Source: an uncultured Clostridium sp.
GTDB lineage: Bacteria > Bacillota > Clostridia > Lachnospirales > Lachnospiraceae
NCBI GenBank assembly: GCA_947178475.1
Contig: CAMWYM010000006.1
Span: 1 to 54,425 of the forward strand
Reading direction: 5' to 3'
Length of the DNA stretch: 54,425 nt
The notes below the pieces were generated by a model that had not been told where the DNA came from, did no database searches, and worked only from the letters and a program-made list of their open reading frames with translations. Position numbers and translations under genes: made by a program. Of the stretch, positions 52,691 to 54,425 are shown piece by piece. Positions within the stretch are counted from its first letter, which is position 1, and every line of letters begins with the position of its first letter.

Positions 52691-53344
52691 ATGACAAAAC
52701 AAAAAAAAGGTTTTTGGGTATTTTTCTTCTCCCTGATTCCGGGAGCAGGGGAACTCTATATGGGATTTCAAAAAATGGGACTGAGCATTATGATTCTCTT
52801 CTGGGGCTGCATAGCCTGTGCTGCCCTGCTGGGGTTTAACGCACTTATCTTTCTGCTGCCTATCATCTGGTTTTACAGCTTTTTTAACGTCCACAATCTG
52901 AAATGCCTGACTGAAGAGGAATTTCTTTCTGTTGAAGACCATTCTATCTTTCCTACAGAGGAACTGGCAGCAAACCGTGAAAGCTTTATCCGGCAGTATC
53001 GCAATATTTTAGCTATCCTCTTGATTGTCTTTGGCGTATTCGGACTGTGGAGTAACATTATATCATTGCTGCAATGGCTGCTTCCGGATCCTATGTTCTA
53101 CGTTCTGAACGACATTGGCCAGCAGCTGCCGGGAATCGCCATTTCTATCATTCTGATTGTTATAGGAATCCGGCTGGTAAAGGGAAAGAAGGAAGAATTA
53201 GAATATAGTGAACGAAGCGCAGCAAAAGAACAAACTTCCGACGTGGACACGACCAACAAAAAGGAGATACCCGCTATAGAAAAAAGTCCTTCTGAAGAAT
53301 CAGACGATACCGGAAAGGAGGAGGCAAAAGATGAGAACGCATAG
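52691..53344 (+). CDS. Membrane protein of unknown function in the sigma operon
   Basis: A 217-residue protein with about four hydrophobic segments: two close to the N-terminus (starting KKGFWVFFFSLIPGAGELYM, a TM2/DUF-type pattern with GAG-Y-G) and two at about 100-125 and 140-160. The C-terminal about 50 residues are charged and low in complexity (KEEAKDENA at the end). Good ribosome site (CGGAGG). Its 3' end overlaps the next gene by 14 bases. It may be a membrane sensor or regulator of the sigma system; no specific role is assigned. Confidence 0.75.
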   Translation: MTKQKKGFWVFFFSLIPGAGELYMGFQKMGLSIMILFWGCIACAALLGFNALIFLLPIIWFYSFFNVHNLKCLTEEEFLSVEDHSIFPTEELAANRESFIRQYRNILAILLIVFGVFGLWSNIISLLQWLLPDPMFYVLNDIGQQLPGIAISIILIVIGIRLVKGKKEELEYSERSAAKEQTSDVDTTNKKEIPAIEKSPSEESDDTGKEEAKDENA

Positions 53345-53633
53345 AGTCGGCACTATCACCTTCGGATGCATATTAATCCTGCTGGGCATATTGCTACTGC
53401 TGCACCTGTTTATCCCTGCACTCACCTATTCTGCCATTTTAAATTACTGGCCTGTTATCCTGATTGCATTGGGAATAGAAATACTCATTGCAAACTTTCG
53501 CAGCAGCAAGGTAGTGTTTACCTATGACGGCTGGTCCATATTCCTTATGTTTATGGTTCTTATCTTCACTGCCTGTATGGGAATCCTGGACTGGATACTG
53601 GTTAATTGCCCAGAACATATCTACCACCTTTAA
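53331..53633 (+). CDS. LiaF/DUF5668-like small membrane protein
   Basis: A 100-residue protein with three hydrophobic segments: VGTITFGCILILLGILLLLH, YWPVILIALGIEILIANF and a third near the C-terminus. The G-x-ILI-LGI-LLL...YWPVILI-LGIEIL pattern is that of the membrane part of LiaI/LiaF-type proteins (DUF5668), which act in cell-envelope stress sensing in Bacillus. It overlaps the preceding gene and has AAGGAGGAG upstream. It is the last gene of the sigma operon, followed by a terminator. This supports an envelope role for the sigma factor (inference). Confidence 0.8.
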   Translation: MRTHRVGTITFGCILILLGILLLLHLFIPALTYSAILNYWPVILIALGIEILIANFRSSKVVFTYDGWSIFLMFMVLIFTACMGILDWILVNCPEHIYHL

Positions 53634-53640
53634 AAGCAAA

Positions 53641-53677
53641 AATTGCGAAGCTCCTTTATTCAAGAAGCTTCGCAATT
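53641..53677. terminator. Bidirectional terminator between the sigma operon and trpB
   Basis: AATTGCGAAGCT (53641-53652) pairs with AGCTTCGCAATT (53666-53677), 12 perfect pairs and a 13-base loop; T-rich on the plus strand (CTTTCTTT) and A-rich before. Confidence 0.88.
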
Positions 53678-53685
53678 CTTTCTTT

Positions 53686-53718
53686 AGTCAACAAATGCGA
53701 GCAAGCTTGCACTTGACT
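53686..53718. repeat. Short structured element past the trpB stop
   Basis: AGTCAA (53686-53691) and TTGACT (53713-53718) enclose GCGAGC and the palindrome GCAAGCTTGC. Placement between a minus-strand stop and its terminator mirrors the two repeats at 35897-35950 and 37496-37548, but sequence similarity is slight (GTCA, GCGAGC). Confidence 0.4.
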
Positions 53719-53740
53719 CGTTGCCTTGCGAAAATCAATC

Positions 53741-54425
53741 CTACTGGGAAACCTTTGGCAGCTGACTTATGGATTTTGCCAGATCCTCGTCTGTAGGAAT
53801 ATAATCACTCATCTCACCGTCATTATATCGCTGATATGCCACCATATCAAAATATCCTGTTCCGGTCAGACCAAACACAATATTCTTCTCTTCTCCTGTC
53901 TCCTTACACTTCAGTGCCTCATCAATGGCAACCTTAATCGCATGACTGCTCTCCGGAGCCGGCAGAATACCCTCTACCCTTGCAAAGGTCTCAGCCGCTT
54001 TAAATACCTCTGTCTGCTCAACACTTCTTGCTGTCAGTATTCCCTGATCATAAAGTTCTGAAACCACAGAACTCATTCCATGATAGCGCAGTCCGCCTGC
54101 ATGGTTAGCTGACGGGATAAATCCGCTTCCCAGTGTATACATTTTCGCCAGCGGACAAACCTTACCGGTGTCACAGAAATCATAGGCATAGGTTCCTCTG
54201 GTAAGACTCGGGCAGGAGGCCGGTTCTACTGCGATAATATCATAAGCCGCCTCACCTCTTAAAATCTCTCCTGCAAAGGGGGAAATCAAGCCGCCCAAAT
54301 TGGAGCCTCCCCCGGCACAGCCGATAATCATATCTGCCTTAATTCCATATTTATCCAATGCCGCCTTTGTCTCCAAACCAATAACCGACTGATGAAGCAA
54401 TACCTGGGAAAGCACCGAACCCAGA
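53741..54425 (-). CDS. trpB: TrpB2-type tryptophan synthase beta chain, 5' end outside window
   Basis: C-terminal part of a PLP enzyme that joins indole and serine. The visible about 228 residues include the phosphate-cup segment CAGGGSNLGG, IIAVEPASCPSLTRGTY, and the region SANHAGGLRYHGMSSVVSELYD. The extra elements (TRGTYAYDFCDTGKVCPLAKMYTLG) mark the TrpB2 (TIGR01415) class rather than the classical TrpB1 found with TrpA. No trpA or other trp gene is visible, so the context is that of a stand-alone TrpB2. The PLP lysine and the start lie beyond position 54425. Confidence 0.93.
   Translation of the reverse strand, partial: LGSVLSQVLLHQSVIGLETKAALDKYGIKADMIIGCAGGGSNLGGLISPFAGEILRGEAAYDIIAVEPASCPSLTRGTYAYDFCDTGKVCPLAKMYTLGSGFIPSANHAGGLRYHGMSSVVSELYDQGILTARSVEQTEVFKAAETFARVEGILPAPESSHAIKVAIDEALKCKETGEEKNIVFGLTGTGYFDMVAYQRYNDGEMSDYIPTDEDLAKSISQLPKVSQ

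Noticed and set aside
1-54425. CRISPR array, insertion sequence or prophage
   Set aside because: No regularly spaced repeats, transposase, integrase or phage structural genes are present on either strand.

Overview
The window looks like a chromosomal segment of a low-to-mid GC anaerobic Firmicute, most likely family Lachnospiraceae (Clostridia). This is inferred from gene content: strong AGGAGG-type ribosome sites, a reverse rubrerythrin, a DUF6465-like Lys/Ala-rich protein, an Amt-PII fusion, a PotC-PotD fusion, a C. acetobutylicum-style oxidative defence gene, and the infC-rpmI-rplT operon with an AUU-started infC. There are no phage genes, insertion sequences or CRISPR arrays. Most of it is core chromosome, with dense minus-strand operons.

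Layout. 1-7 kb: a soluble hybrid histidine kinase (-), then a polyamine ABC transporter potA-potB-potCD (+) that ends tail-to-tail with a histidine phosphatase (-). 7-13 kb (-): a large protein with a cyclic-nucleotide-binding-like N-terminus, ung, a small unknown protein, a HAD hydrolase and a methyl-accepting chemotaxis protein. 13-17 kb (-): a signalling operon REC-ComFB / VanR-like regulator / VanS-like kinase / C39-like peptidase, behind a promoter with tandem TTACAT repeats; then tRNA-Leu. 17-18.7 kb (-): infC-rpmI-rplT with a leader that looks like the L20 autoregulatory RNA. 18.7-27.3 kb (-): folC, HD protein, folP, folBK, pheA, ppx-HD and ppk, probably one long transcription unit or two. 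27.5-33.5 kb: polysaccharide deacetylase (-), an ABC ATPase/permease pair (+), ferredoxin, an amino-acid binding lipoprotein and a diguanylate cyclase (-), and a small unknown protein (+).

33.5-39 kb: htpG (+) behind a perfect CIRCE element, then M18 aminopeptidase and clpX (-), each followed by a copy of a short structured repeat. 39-45 kb: AraC-type regulator (-), amt-PII fusion (+) with a leader holding two terminator-like hairpins, AIM24 protein, proC, histone-H1-like DUF6465 protein and reverse rubrerythrin with a Fur/PerR-type box (-). 45-51.4 kb: murF and a Cof-type phosphatase (-), O-acetylhomoserine sulfhydrylase (+), 6-phospho-beta-glucosidase and ROK sugar kinase (-). 51.6-53.6 kb (+): an ECF sigma factor whose only well-placed start is AUU, a probable anti-sigma protein and two membrane proteins, one LiaF-like. 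The window ends inside a trpB2-type tryptophan synthase beta gene (-).

The themes are polyamine, ammonium and sugar uptake, folate and aromatic amino acid synthesis, polyphosphate turnover, protein quality control, and several envelope- or nucleotide-signalling modules. The most unusual items are the REC-ComFB protein in a VanRS-like operon, the AUU-started sigma factor, the amt leader, the repeat elements after clpX and the aminopeptidase, and the acidic eukaryote-like linker in HtpG.
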